From positions 992,001 through 1,056,000 of the forward strand of contig JASBNA010000001.1 of assembly GCA_038087015.1 (NCBI GenBank): a stretch of DNA of 64,000 bases, written 5' to 3'. The position numbers and the translations under genes are program-made. A model generated the notes under the pieces. The model saw only the letters and a program-made list of their open reading frames with translations, was not told the origin of the DNA and made no database searches. The stretch is from Cerrena zonata. Taxonomy: Eukaryota > Basidiomycota > Agaricomycetes > Polyporales > Cerrenaceae. The number at the start of each line of letters is the position of its first letter. Within the stretch, counting starts at the first letter, position 1. Positions 24,385 to 36,227 of this stretch are shown here, in pieces.

Positions 24385-26745
24385 ATGGACTCTGGACAGG
24401 CCTCTCGTGATGGATCACATTTGCAAGCAGCGACCGAGGTCAACTTGTAAGTCTATTTCGCTCATTTCACACAAGTTGGAAAAGTACCTAATCACTCGCA
24501 TAGTCGTCTACTAGCCGCCTTCGCTCTAGGATGGGCTCTCTTTTACAGTGTACAATGCATCGTCTCCTCACCTTTCGTATACGGATTGGGTTATAAAGCT
24601 CGATTGTTTCTTCAGCAATCTGGACAAGACTCATCGGTGCTGCCCGTTCACAGTGCCACCGCTATCAATGGTTTTTTCCCCATCCGTATGAACAGCCAAA
24701 CGTCTACCTTCTACCGAGCTCATGATCATACCTCCCTGGTCTTTACCTTGAATCTTTGCTTCATATTTGCGTCTCTTTCAATGTTCATGAGCCTCATATT
24801 CTTCAATCCAGGGGTTGCATGGGACACCGGATGTAGTCAGTCATAACATCAACCAGTTTTCACAAGATACTAAACACCTTCTCAGCGTTCCTCATTGCAT
24901 GGGCCGGTATGGCTTCGCGCTCCGCAAGACTCATTGGTATTCTCATTCTCTGTCTTGAATTACGTCGAAACCGGGTCAGAAAGTGGGAAATGTGGGGATT
25001 ATGGGCAGCTCTTTCTATTGCAGTCGGTAATGATACCATTTCGTACAATCCAAAAATTGTTCTAATCACGTTCACAGCGTTGATGTTCACCATGAATGCA
25101 CTTAGTCTTGGGAAACTGTAAGCTCTCTTAAATTTGACCTACAATCATCGTCTAAACTGGTTTATAACAGAGAGCCAATTGCTCTTTCGTCTGCATTGGG
25201 ATGCGCTAGGAAATTGTATGTCCATGTATGTCTAATTTCTTTTTGCGTACTAATTATGTGTTCTTTTAGTTCCCTCCCTGCCGCATTGGCGTCATCTCTA
25301 TTGCAATTGGTTGTGGAGGTATATGTTGCAATCCGTCTTATGTCCATCCATCCCCCGTCTAGGCGGGGGTTCCGGAGTGTTCTCGACTCCCTCTCGACTG
25401 TTCACCTCTGTCGAGCTCTGAGCCTCATCACCATGGAATTGTTGACCATCGTTCCCGATGCCATTAAAACGAATGTTCTCGTTGTCACACTGCCATTCGT
25501 TGCCGGTGCCGTTCTAGTATTGGGTAAGAAATTTCACCACATGTGAGGTCAACGTAGTGTAACCTAACAACCCTTAATCTAGCTGCATTTAACTGTCCTT
25601 CGAGGCAAATAAAGACAGCCCTACCATCCCCAATCATCACTGAGAAGGCTTACGACGACGATGACGGCTTGGCGCATCTGAATATTTCCCCCGACTCTCT
25701 GTTTGTGATCGGACCACCCCCATCTTCGCATGCGCCCAGTCAGCGTGTATCTCTTCAGACTCATGCGACTTCAATGACTGGCGCTAGCGTTGAGGATGCT
25801 GTTGTGTACACCGCGGCTCGGAGTACTTTCTCTCAGGGATCACTTATCAATCCTCGAAGTGCACCCGGTCGTGTGGAAGCTACCCCTGAACAGCCATTAC
25901 GGGGACGTCGGTACATTTTATCATATCAGGTTGCAGAAGAGTTGGGAAGGATGGCCGAAGAACCAGAACACAAGGAAGTCCCTGGCCCCGCCGTTCCTAG
26001 ACGAGCGAAACCCAATATGACGGTCGTCGTACATGATGCGAACGAAGAGTTCGATGGAACTATTACGGCTGCTTTACGAACAGATGGCTCTGAGGTTTAT
26101 GGGTCCGATATTATTCAGAGTAGTAACTCTCGCCTGCACAAAGGCGGTCCAGTAACAGGATCAAACGAGTCGACCATCTCCTACCAATCTACCACAGAAT
26201 ACGGTCTTCCTGGCAGTAGATCATCTTATGCTTCGACACAGTACCGAGGAGTACCTTCCGAGTACTACGCAGATGATCAACGTTCGTCTATCCTGTCGAA
26301 GTTCAGCCGGTTCAGTCGCGGAAAGTCTACAACTCCCGCTCGACATTCTTTCCTCAAGATGTCTGCACCGATTGGCCCAAGACTCTCGGTTGCATCTACA
26401 CGAACTCGATCCTCAGACAACATGCCTACTCTCTCCGAAGGTAGACCGATCGTGGCGACGAGATCCATTAGTCTTCGTAGCAAGAGGTCTCGGCAGTCAA
26501 CGAAAGACGACACACCGCCAATGCCTCCTCTTCCTTTAAATTTCACTTCAGATGCTTCAAGACTGCAGGTCCCGACACGGGGACCTGGTCTTCGCCTATC
26601 TTCTCACACTCTTTCTAGCAATCTTGCACCTCCTCCTTCCTCTTACAGCTTTACCGCATCGATCGATGATTCGCTTTCAGATAGTAGCTCTACTAGGTAC
26701 CAAGGTCCACAGCGGCCTCCCTCTGCTTTCATTCCCAATCCTTAA
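24385..26745 (+). CDS. Orphan seven-span membrane protein with long cytosolic tail
   Basis: Seven exons: 24385-24446, 24504-24835, 24886-25026, 25078-25117, 25171-25215, 25270-25523, 25583-26745; 678 aa. I do not recognise the family. Hydrophobic segments lie at about residues 22-41, 94-119, 132-157, 168-190, 200-225, 245-262 and 270-290, giving a seven-span layout, with no signal peptide. The first extracellular-type loop (about 42-93) is the longest. The last 390 residues are hydrophilic, rich in Ser, Pro, Thr and Arg, with repeated Tyr-Ser and Arg-x-x-Ser motifs, and would be cytosolic if the N-terminus is outside. This is the topology of a GPCR or other sensor, but none of the signature motifs of the Ste2, Ste3, cAMP-receptor or Pth11 families is seen. 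All junction phases agree. Function unknown. Confidence 0.75.
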
Positions 26746-27063
26746 GTTTGGAACTTGGATTGTTTTTATACAGTAGACTCTGGAAATTGTCGAGACAATA
26801 AGTCTGGTGTATTATTACTTGTACATAATTCATATTACATCTACGGTTATCGACGGAATACAGTTGTACTGCAAACACTCCAACGATATCTTTCTGACTA
26901 TAGTACATCCAAATTGCCAAACTCGCAGTGTGAGCGCTTGTTTGACTACACCAGTGCCGCTGCGGTCATCGCGATCATACTATTTGAAACAATTCAGGCC
27001 ACCTCCACATTCCTTTAACTTGATCCTCATCTTCAACTTACTCAGGTCATCTCATATCTTAGG
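26746..27063. other. Intergenic between 7TM gene and verprolin gene
   Basis: This 318-bp stretch carries the 3' UTR of the membrane protein gene and the promoter and leader of the verprolin gene, both on the plus strand. No extra gene is seen. Confidence 0.5.
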
Positions 27064-28432
27064 ATGGCCTCTTCAGAACTACTAAAACAGATCCAAGCAG
27101 GCAGGAAACTCAAGAAGGCAGAGACACATGATCGAAGTGCCCCTGCAATAGAGAAACCTAAGGGCGGAGGAGGTGGAATGGGAGGTGGAGGTGGTGGCCC
27201 TTCTCTAGCTTCATCGGGTGGATCCTCTCTTGCAGCTGCTATGGCTGGTGGCGGCCCTCCTCAGCTGGGAGGACTATTCGCGGGCGGAATGCCCAAGCTG
27301 AAACCGGCAGGAAGCAGTCCAGGTACGCATTGACTTCTTCTGTCTTGTGATCCCCAAATGTTTATTCGTACGCATATAGCAAGAGCTGTAAACCTTGGGA
27401 GACCTCCGTCTATACCTAAACGGAATGGTGCATCTCCGGCACCATCTGCGCCTCCTCCTCCATCTAGGCCACCACCACCAACAGTAAGTGCACCTACACC
27501 TCCAGCACCTCCGTCCAGGGCACCTCCGAGACCGTCTGCTCCTGCTCCTCCTCCACCACCATCCGCACCGGCACCTCCTGCTCGCCATGCTCCTGCTTTA
27601 CCATCTCGTTCCGTACCTACTCCTCCAACACATGCCGCACCACCTGCCCCTCCTCGTCGACCACCTCCAATGAAAGCTGCAGCACCTCCAGCAATACCAC
27701 CACGAAATGCATCTCCTCCAGCGCGTTCGGTGCCCGCGATACCAGCACGTTCTGTACCTGAGCCACCTGCGAGACCTATGTCTGCTGCTCCCGCAGTCCC
27801 GCAGCGTAAAGTACCTGCACCTCCTGCACTTCCAGGCAGAGCACCACCACCGCCTCCAGCACGACCAGCTTCTACAACTGGTGCTCCTGCTCGCGTTCCT
27901 CCACCTCCACCTGCTCGAAAAGCGACGTCTGCTGCACCTCCGCCCCCACCTTCGAGACCCCCACCTCCCCCTGCGCGAGCTTCTACTCTTGCGCCTCCAC
28001 CGATAAGAGAAAGAACATTATCAGATTCTGGGCTGTCTGCAGCTCCCCCTCCTCCACCGGGGCCTTCCCCAGCAGCACGACATGCGCATTCACCTTCCGT
28101 TCCTTCCCTCGCACCTCTGGCACCACCACCTTCACGCCTGAGAACTCAATCTGCCCTTGTACCCTCAGCAAGTATGTTGAGTGTTAACGGGTCTTCTGCA
28201 CGATCTCGGCCCACACGAAAGAGTACGTATTTCAATTCTGCACGCGCTGGTATCCGTATGTTAATTTCATTTATATTGTTATTTAGTCCCCACCCCACCG
28301 CCGAACGTAGGTCAGCACACATTCCCCGTTAACGGATTCCCACCACCTCGTTCGTTTGCCCCTTCAGCAAGACAGTATGCTGGAGGTCGACAGAAGGGTT
28401 CTGACTTTGACTTATCTACATTAACCGCCTGA
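27064..28432 (+). CDS. VRP1: Verprolin (WIP/Vrp1), WH2 actin-binding protein
   Basis: Three exons: 27064-27322, 27380-28222, 28287-28432; 415 aa. The protein opens with a WH2 motif (residues about 4-19: ELLKQIQAGRKLKKAE), in which the LKKT-type actin contact appears as LKKA. A Gly-rich spacer follows, then about 300 residues of proline-rich repeats with PPPPSRPPPP-type SH3 and profilin sites, and a short C-terminal part (SDFDLSTLTA) that fits the WASP-binding end of verprolins. Vrp1/WIP partners Las17/WASP and Arp2/3 in endocytic actin patches. Codon use in the repeats is strongly Pro-Ala biased, so antisense ORFs here are artefacts. Only one clear WH2 is visible, where some family members have two. 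Confidence 0.85.
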
Positions 28433-28738
28433 GGTCTACTCAAGGTAGTTAGGAAATAGCATGTTCTACAAGGTTATGCCGTTACACCGTTTAGCTTCCA
28501 TAATAGATTTGTGCCACGTAGTTTCGGAGGATTGTAGATTTCATTTAGGCCCTGATGTCCATACGCTGTCAGATGATTATGGCAGATGCTCCGTTTTTTT
28601 CACTAATACTAGCGAAAGGGGATGCTAAGAAAAGCATAAACTCCGGAGAATGACAGTTGGAAGAAGGGCCCAGTGCGAGAATGTTTCACAGAATCATTCC
28701 GGACGAAGGATATTACCCAAGCGAGATGAGGGAGGTGA

Positions 28739-28745
28739 CACGTCA
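28739..28745 (-). promoter_or_regulatory. Candidate unfolded-protein-response element
   Basis: CACGTCA on the plus strand reads TGACGTG on the minus strand, the core bound by Hac1/XBP1-type bZIP factors. It lies 108 bp before the PDI start codon and about 30 bp before the TATA box. PDI genes are classic targets of the unfolded protein response, so the position is sensible. Seven bases alone are weak evidence. Confidence 0.4.
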
Positions 28746-28776
28746 CTCTACTGTTCCCTGCCACAGCTGAGGCTAT

Positions 28777-28784
28777 TATATAAA
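28777..28784 (+). promoter_or_regulatory. TATA box of the PDI gene
   Basis: TATATAAA lies 69 bp upstream of the PDI start codon, which allows a short leader. It is a perfect TATA consensus, in keeping with a highly expressed, stress-inducible gene. Confidence 0.6.
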
Positions 28785-28852
28785 CTCTCGATCAATTATT
28801 TGGTTACTAAAGCACCCTTCACTCTCTAACGACCATCCGCCAGCGAGACAAT

Positions 28853-30595
28853 ATGCGTCTCTCGTCGCTGTCCTTCTTGTCATTCCTTTCCGCCGTCTTG
28901 GCTTCTGATGTCATTGACTTGAACCCCGGCAATTTCGACGCTGTTGTCAACCCCGAGCCGTTAGTGCTCGTTGAGTTCTTTGCGCCATGGTATGCATACA
29001 TCTATACATTGTATTGCACCAGTACGCTCTAACATTGTGGAATACACAGGTGTGGTCACTGTAAGGCGTTGGCACCTCATTACGAGGAGGCGGCTACCGC
29101 TTTGAAGGAGAAGAACATTAAGTTGGCAAAGGTCAACTGTGTCGACGAGGCCGACCTGTGTCAGTCGAACGGTATTCAGGGATATCCGTATGTACAATAT
29201 TCCTCACATTCTCACTGCAGTTTCCTAAACGCATTTCTTTTCCCTTAGTACCCTTCGGGTGTACCGCAATGGTGAATACGTGGACTACGCTGGTCCCCGT
29301 AAGGCCGACGGTATTGTCTCATACATGGTCAAGTATGTGTCGTGGCATTTGCAATACGGAAATTACGCTTACAAATTCATTCTTATCATAGGCAGTCCCT
29401 CCCTGCTGTCACTGACGTGACTAAGGAGAACATTGAGGACTTCAAGAAGGCCGACAAGATCGTCGCGCTTGCCTTCCTCCCATCCAACACCGCGGAGCCC
29501 GCACCTGTCTTCAGCGCGACTGCCAACAAGCACCGTGAGGACTACCTCTTCGGTCTTTCCACCGACGCAGAACTCGCTGAGGCTGCTGGTGTCACTCCCC
29601 CTGCTATTGTCCTCTACCGTACATTCGACGAGCCCTCCACAGTGTTCCCTTACCCCATCGACTCGACCACTGAGAAGGAGATCGAGGACTGGATCAAGGA
29701 CCTCTCTATTCCCATCATTGATCAAGTCAGCGCTGAGAACTACCAGGTCTACGCTACTAGTGGAAAGCCCCTCGCATACTTGTTCGTTGACCCCTCGGAC
29801 GCCAAGCTCCAGGATCACGTTGAGGCTATCCGACCAATTGCCGCCAAATACCAGGGCAAAATCAACTTCGTCTGGATTGATGCCATTCAATTTGGTGACC
29901 ACGCCAAGGCCTTGAACCTCAATGAGATCAAGTGGCCCGCGTTCGTCCTTCAGGACCTCGAGAACCAACTGAAATACCCTTATGATCAGTCCCTTGAAGT
30001 CAAGGCCGATGCCGTTGAGGAGATGGTCCAGGCCTTCCTCGACAAGAAGCTCCAGCCTACGTTGAAGAGCCAGCCTATTCCAGAGACCCAGGACGAGAGC
30101 GTCTTCAACCTTGTCGGCAAGCAATTCGATGAGGTTATCTTTGATGACGAGAAAGATGTCTTTGTTGAGTTCTACGCTACATGGTGTGGTCACTGCAAGC
30201 GTCTCAAGCCCATTTGGGATTCTCTCGGTGACCGTTATGCTGGCGCCAAGGACCGTATTACGATGTGCGTCCGATATTATTCTTTGCCGCTTTGACTACA
30301 AAACTAATTCATCATCTATAGTGTCAAGATGGAAGCTACTGAGAACGACCTCCCCCCTTCAGTCGACTTCAAGATCTCCGGTTTCCCCACTATTAAATTC
30401 AAGAGGGCCGGAACTCGTGAATTCATCGACTACGAGGGTGACCGCTCGCTTGAGAGCCTTATCGCCTTCGTTGAGGAGAACGCCAAAAACTCGCTCGAAC
30501 CCAGAGAGCAAACCACAGAAGAGACTGTTCCCCCTCTCGAGCAACAGGAGACTGCTCAAGAGGAGGTTCACGTTGACCACCATGACGAGCTCTGA
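28853..30595 (+). CDS. PDI1: Protein disulfide isomerase
   Basis: Five exons: 28853-28989, 29050-29187, 29249-29332, 29392-30264, 30322-30595; 501 aa, the usual PDI length. A signal peptide (residues about 1-18) precedes the a domain with active site WCGHC (Cys47, Cys50), then the b and b' thioredoxin folds without cysteines, the a' domain with a second WCGHC (Cys385, Cys388), an acidic Glu-rich tail and the ER-retention signal HDEL at the end. It forms and rearranges disulfides in the endoplasmic reticulum. The first exon break falls inside the first active-site tryptophan codon. The promoter carries a TATA box and a possible unfolded-protein element. A 274-codon antisense ORF overlaps it and is a codon-bias shadow. 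Confidence 0.97.
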
Positions 30596-30858
30596 TTGAT
30601 GATCACTGGACACGTTTCATGTTCACGTACATTATTCCCTTTGTATATTCTAGTCGCTGATATGAATGGGATTTTTTGCTTCGCTCTTGCTTCATATTCA
30701 TGTTCCGTGGCAACCTGACAAGTGTGATGAGGGTAAGGGTTTGATGACTGTAAATCGTTCCCTGATATCATATCATACACAGGCAAATCTGTACACTACA
30801 TTTTTGTCTGCTACAAAGAAAGAACCCTTGGAGGAATAGTGACGATAAAAATACTGAT

Positions 30859-31598
30859 TTACAATTTGATTTCCTTAAGACCATCCTTCCAGAATGTGAA
30901 GTAGGCTAAGAAATTGCAGAGGTTAGTACTCTCTCTCTCAAAAAGGCAGGAAAGATGACATACGGGTAACACCGTCCTCGCGGTAGTTGAGGAGGGCGAC
31001 CATACCATCAGGGTTCATGCTCTCGCCGGTGTACTATTTCAAAAATAATGTTCAGCTCCGCAATCAATATCCGAAAACGGAGGAGAAAACGTACGAATTC
31101 GTAATCCTTGAAGTTGGAGATGATTTTCTTAGCGTAAGCAGCGGCACCGCTCTTGAAGGCATCAACACGATCGGGCTTAGTCTCCTTCAACTTAGTCTCG
31201 ACGGCCTTCATGTAGCCCTTGAGGTAAGTGAGGAAGCTCTTTTTGTCGAACTGGGTGGACTGGAGACGGAAAGAGTAGACAACGTTGTTGACTTGGGTAG
31301 CACCGTCCTCAACAGCATCCTCCTGGTCCTCGGCGGAAGGGTTAGCACCTGTAAAGATCGCTTAGATACGCCTGTAAAACGAGGGGAAAACTGAGACGCA
31401 CCGATATCGATATCAGCACCGGCCTTGACGGTGATCAATTGACAGTCGACCTCGAAGACGGTGTCATCAATGAGCTTGCTGTGGAAGATAGAGAGACAGG
31501 GTGAGAAAGCGAGACAAGCGAGGAGAGCATATACGGACATAGGGGAAGGCATCAGAGAACATCTCATCTTCGGTAAGGATATCCTGGTACAAGAGCAT
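30859..31598 (-). CDS. TMA19: Translationally controlled tumour protein (TCTP)
   Basis: Five exons: 31539-31598, 31402-31474, 31095-31348, 30964-31033, 30859-30905; 167 aa, matching the family length of about 168. The start [18 protein letters not shown] and the middle block with the flexible loop (ANPSAEDQE), followed by [13 protein letters not shown] and a long helical hairpin, are characteristic, as is the ending [14 protein letters not shown] is an abundant ribosome-associated and mitochondria-linked protein with roles in growth and stress. The first junction is the only uncertain one: the donor at GTCCGT keeps frame only with the second of two nearby acceptors (CAG then CAAG), giving …FPY-LIDD…. 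The gene is head to head with UTP15, 256 bp away, with a CACGTG box between. Confidence 0.92.
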
Positions 31599-31750
31599 TT
31601 TGGCGAGGTACGAGGGGGGAAGTTGTTAGAGGAGGTGGTGGAGGAGTGAGTCTGAGTAAAGGAAAGGAGAGGACTGGCGAGACGGGCAGCGCTCCAAGCT
31701 GATTTTATTCCCTTCTGAAAACTGGAAAACAATCGATCTTATCAAACGCG

Positions 31751-31756
31751 CACGTG
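31751..31756. promoter_or_regulatory. CACGTG box in TCTP/UTP15 promoter
   Basis: A single CACGTG lies between the divergent TCTP and UTP15 starts, about 100 bp from the UTP15 ATG. The same hexamer is found in two other divergent promoters of this window. A bHLH (Cbf1-type) site is the likely reading. Confidence 0.4.
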
Positions 31757-31854
31757 GGAACTCTTCTTTAGGCATATACGTCCATGTAGCCGCCCGTGAT
31801 CGAAAAGTAATCCTCGAAATTGCCTCGAAATATTGCTTGCACCGTCCGACGCCC

Positions 31855-33675
31855 ATGGACTACAAGCCCGTTGTCGTTCAACGGCACCCTCGCCCAACCT
31901 CAGCCGCACACAACCCAGAGTCGAGGTACTGGAGACAATTTAAACACCCGGTCTTCATCAAGGAATACGCACCCGTCACCTCTGTTCACTTTTCCTCCTC
32001 AAAACCCCATAGGTATGCTGTAACAGCAGCGACCCGCGTGCAAATATATGCACCCCGCACACAAAAAGTCACCAAGACTATCTCACGATTTAAAGATGTT
32101 GCACGCAGTGGTCACATTCGTCCGGATGGCAAACTAGTTGTGGCTGGAGACGATAGTGGACTCGTTCAAGTCAGTACCAGTAATATTTGAACATGGCGGA
32201 AGGACGCTAATTCCCTCAACATATATATGAACTAACCGAAATTCTGTTAGGTTTTTGACATCAACTCTAGAGCTATTCTACGAACGCTTGATGCTCACAA
32301 GCAACCTGTTCACGTTACCAAATTCTCCACCGCAGACCACACCCAAATTCTTTCTTGCTCAGACGACACTACTGTTAGGCTTTGGGATGTCCCTTCCCAA
32401 GCTACCATCTCCACATTCATGGACCATACCGATTATGTTCGGTCTGGTCAAGTCTCTCCTTCAAATCCTAGCCTTATTCTGACTGGTTCATACGACGCAA
32501 CCGTTCGATTATTCGATGCACGAACAGGCGAATGTGAAATGGTCATGGGTGGTAGCTCAGCGGAATCTGGCTCTAAAATTACCGCACCCATTGAACAAGT
32601 CTTGATGTTCCCCTCTGGTACTGTTGCGCTCTCTTCTGCAGGCCCTATTTTGCGTGTTTGGGATTTGGTTGCTGGTGGAAGGTGTACTCGTGCACTTTCA
32701 AATCACCAAAAGACCATCACAACATTGTCTTTCAACTCAGATGCCAGTCGTCTATTTACCGGTGGTTTGGACCAAATGGTTAAAGTTTACGATGTCAGCT
32801 CGTATAAGGTAGTACATACCATGAGATACCCAGCACCTGTTCTCTGTTTGGCAGTTTCAGTACGTTCGTTTTCCCCTTTTCATTCTTATAAATCCTGACA
32901 CCTCCTATAGCCAGACGAAACCCATATAGCTGCAGGTATGTCAGACGGCACACTCTCTGTCCGTCGACGTCAACCCAAACCATCCGAATCATCTTCGAAT
33001 AACCTCGCTCTCGCTGCACTCAAGACCGGCGGTTATGAATCTTTCCTTGGTGCTCTCCCATCAATAGGACAAGGTCGCGTAAAATCGAAAGAGAAATCAA
33101 AACCAATAGGAGATGTGGATGAATTCAGGGTCGAGCGGAAACGAAAGAAGCGGCTGAAGGAGTATGATAGATTGTTGAAGTCTTTCAAGTACTCTGCTGC
33201 GTTAGATTCAGTTCTACGCAAAGTAAGACCATTAGTTAAATCTCGTTCATAGTGATTAACGATCTTTTGATTTGCAGCAAGTACCGCCGACGACCACATT
33301 CTCGCTGATACAAGAACTCATCCATCGGGATGGTTTGCGGACAGCCCTAGCAGGTCGTGATGACGTCCTTCTCGAGCCAATACTACGACTATTACTGAAG
33401 TATGTCTCTGACCCTCGTTTCGGTGAGATGGTCTGTGATGTAGCTGGCATCGTCATCGGTAAGCTTATAGTTAATACCACCAAATGAGTCTTTTGCTAAC
33501 ATTCTCTTCAGAGATGTACACACCGGTTCTAGGTCAATCTCCCCTCATCGACACCCTCTTCCTCCGACTCCGCAAAAAGGTCGCAGCAGAACTTTGTTTC
33601 CAGCAAGACCTCGTCAAAGTAAAAGGTGCACTAGATATGCTTCTGGCCACTGCATCACTCTCGTCTGCTGCATGA
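31855..33675 (+). CDS. UTP15: U3 snoRNP protein Utp15
   Basis: Five exons: 31855-32169, 32251-32859, 32911-33222, 33278-33458, 33512-33675; 526 aa. The start MDYKPVVVQRHPRP and the WD40 propeller (repeats ending RLWDV, RLFDAR, RVWDL, KVYDV; GSYDATVRLFD is typical) fill the first 340 residues. A basic linker follows, then the C-terminal helical UTP15 domain with LLLKYVSDPRF and LAT-type helices. Utp15 belongs to the t-UTP/UTP-A part of the small-subunit processome, which acts in rRNA transcription and early pre-18S processing in the nucleolus. The start at 31855 is the first ATG in frame; all junctions agree. The gene converges on CTNNBL1, 119 bp away. Confidence 0.93.
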
Positions 33676-33794
33676 CATACCTCTCACGCGCTATCGAGTT
33701 TTCGAGTCAGATGTACATTAATATTCAATAATATACAGCATGAAAAACTGGAACCAAATGAACTGAGTCGGACAAGCAAGGGGACTCAAAACCA

Positions 33795-36227
33795 TTAAAC
33801 TGCTGCCAAGAAGCGAATGAGATTTTCGAGGATTTCTTTTTGTGATGGTGCGCCTTCGTCTTGTTTGGATTGATCAACGTCCACGTTATCTCGGTAGACT
33901 TCAAGGATCTTGGTAATATCTCCTAAAGACTTGTTCTTCCTTTCCAGCATTTGGCGTATATGAGTGAGGATCTAGAAGAAAGGAAGACATCAGTACTAAG
34001 ACTTTTTGTGATAACGCCGTGAATTGTCACTTACTCCATCATCTTCCATAGCTATCCACGCTAGAATGTAATCCACAGTCTGGAGTGTAAACAACCCATT
34101 ATCCAACCTTCTGAGATACCACAGGTCTTCTTCCACAGCTCCTCCCTCCTCGTCATCACTATCCTGCATTTCTTGTCGTTCTTTCTCAATCTCTCGATCT
34201 ACGGCATTCAGCCGTCCTTGAGCAGCTTCCCGAATTTCCAACAGTTTGTCCACCTTCTCATAATTGTTTTCGACAAACTTGGCAAGTAGACGTATGCGCG
34301 GAGGTGAGTCGGATGGTAGGTTAGTGAATAGCGAAGAAACGATGCCAAGACTGTGGGCTGTATCTTCGGACGCTGTTGGAGATATTTTCTTCTTGGTCTA
34401 TGAAGTGAATAATAAATATTAGATTGAATTATGAGGTCGAATGAAACTGGGAATAGTACCTTGCCCATAAATGTCGAAAAGAGGCTCTTGAGACCTAAAG
34501 CTTCCACGAAAGTCTCACAGGCAACTGTTCCTGCTTGTCCTGACATAGCATAGTCCAACACTTTGATGGACCGTGACCTCGACTGCTTCTTCTCCCTAAA
34601 AACAATAGTTAGCGTCCTTGCCGTATCATTGGTTATGTTCTTGTATCACTTACTTCATCATGAGAACCATCAAATCCACACCCTCGAGATCCAAGAACGC
34701 CTTCCTGACCTCGACCTCAGCGAGTGCAGAACACAGTGAGTCAAATACATTTTCCATAAACTCTGTCTCATCTGCGTCAGATGGATCTCGTCGTCGGTAT
34801 TTCTGTATACGTCGAAAAGATCGATCAGGTTGTCGTACAAAAAGAGTGTGAGTTCGAAATACATACCGAAAGGACTTGAAGGATAATTTCCACACCATTC
34901 TTCTCAATTAACTTGAGACGGTTTGGTCGGTTGTTTTGGAGAAGAATCGAGAGAAGCTCTGCTGCGTATCCTTGATTCTCGTCGTGGGCTTTAGATTGAA
35001 TGCGTTTGAGTACCCAATCTAGTATCACTGTCTTTTCCACAAGTTGGATGGAGAGCTCCGCATTGAAACCTAAAATATTCTCGAAAATACCTGTTCACAA
35101 CAAAAGTTAATAATTTATTTCATCACAAGCTATTTAAAGAGGGAGAAGAGACGGAGCCAGCAAGAGAGGACTTACCGAGAATGTGGAAGACACCCTGCCT
35201 ATCTGACTCCTCAGCCTCATTTAACCTCGAAAGGTTATCCACAAGCAATTCCAGAATCGAGTTCTGAAGCTGGAACAGAACCTCGAGTTGGTACACCCAC
35301 GAAATAAGAAGAGACAAGACAAACCCACCAAGCCCTCTATCAGGGTCTTCAAAGCCTCTTCTCGCGATCCCTCACCCTCTTCTTCTTCATCATCCATTTC
35401 GTTCCCTACTTCCTCGTCTGTAAGTTCGTGGATGACTTCAACGACGTCAATGACAATGTCTGGGTTCTCGTGACTCAGCAAGCCTATAAGTTGGGATATG
35501 GCTCCTGAGCGGACAAGCTCGGGGTAGGAGATGACTGGTGCTTGTGCTAATGGGAGGAGATCTTTGAGTGCTGCGTCGAGATCGGCTTCGGAGTCGATAA
35601 ATCTAAGTAAATGGAGATAAGAGCTATGAGGGTATTGAAAGCCACGTTGCGACGTACTTGGCAGGGTCATCAGGATACTTGGACCTCTGGTCCTGGTTCT
35701 TGTTCGCTGCACGCTCGAACTTTCAACAGCAACCTGCGAACACCCTGCAGGTTCAACTCATCCAGCTGGACAGAGAATGGTTACAACATATTGAAATATT
35801 GAAAGGAGAAGCTGCTTACCTCGTCCCGAGCTTCTTCCCCTCCAGCTTTGTCGAATATATTCAGAATATCCTTCTGCTCACTCGTCAGACCGCCACCAAA
35901 GAACCGTCCCTCGTCGTCCTCTTCCGCGAAATAATCAGCATCTCCTCCGGGGGCAAAGTCCTGGTCCATCTCATCGTCATCTTCATCTTGTACAGTAGCT
36001 GCACGCGACGAAGCTTGTGATTCTGATGAACCATTACTAGTAGGGACAGCCGAGGGACCTTCAGGCGTGTCCAGCTTCATCTTCTTGAGAAGCTCTGGTG
36101 TTGGGTTGTCTGGCAGTCGCCTTTTATTACCACCTGCCTGGTAGTTTCGGTACCTAAGGCTATCCATGAGGTTTACACTCTATGGGAAGACAGGTCAAGT
36201 CACCTTAAACAGTTTGTCGATATCCAT
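33795..36227 (-). CDS. CTNNBL1: Beta-catenin-like protein 1, spliceosome-associated
   Basis: Ten exons: 36204-36227, 35820-36137, 35658-35765, 35329-35602, 35176-35281, 34867-35090, 34654-34802, 34460-34595, 34035-34397, 33795-33971; about 555 aa. The short first exon (MDIDKLFK) joins GGNKRRLPDNPTPELLKKMK, a nuclear-localisation segment typical of the family. An acidic stretch and armadillo-type helices follow, ending with LWYLRRLDNGLFTLQ and the clos­ing helix. CTNNBL1 binds the Prp19/CDC5L complex. Exon 3 (35658-35765) is 108 nt, but its flanking junctions need 107: the first part reads LDELNLQGVRRLLLK and the second FERAANKNQDQRSK, each matching the family but in different frames. One extra base in the TTT run at 35721-35723 explains it. 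Confidence 0.88.

Larger units (their letters stand above)
28433..28852. other. Intergenic with PDI promoter
   Basis: These 420 bp hold the verprolin 3' UTR and the promoter of the PDI gene, including a TATA box and a possible unfolded-protein element (listed separately). Confidence 0.55.

Noticed and set aside
29369..30193. 274-codon minus-strand ORF antisense to PDI
   Set aside because: No domain; it mirrors the biased codon use of the highly expressed PDI exon, whose two WCGHC sites are unmistakable on the other strand.
35720..35820. Alternative CTNNBL1 splice using an AAAG acceptor at 35724
   Set aside because: It restores frame but removes LDELNLQGVRRLLLK, which fits the family; an indel is simpler.
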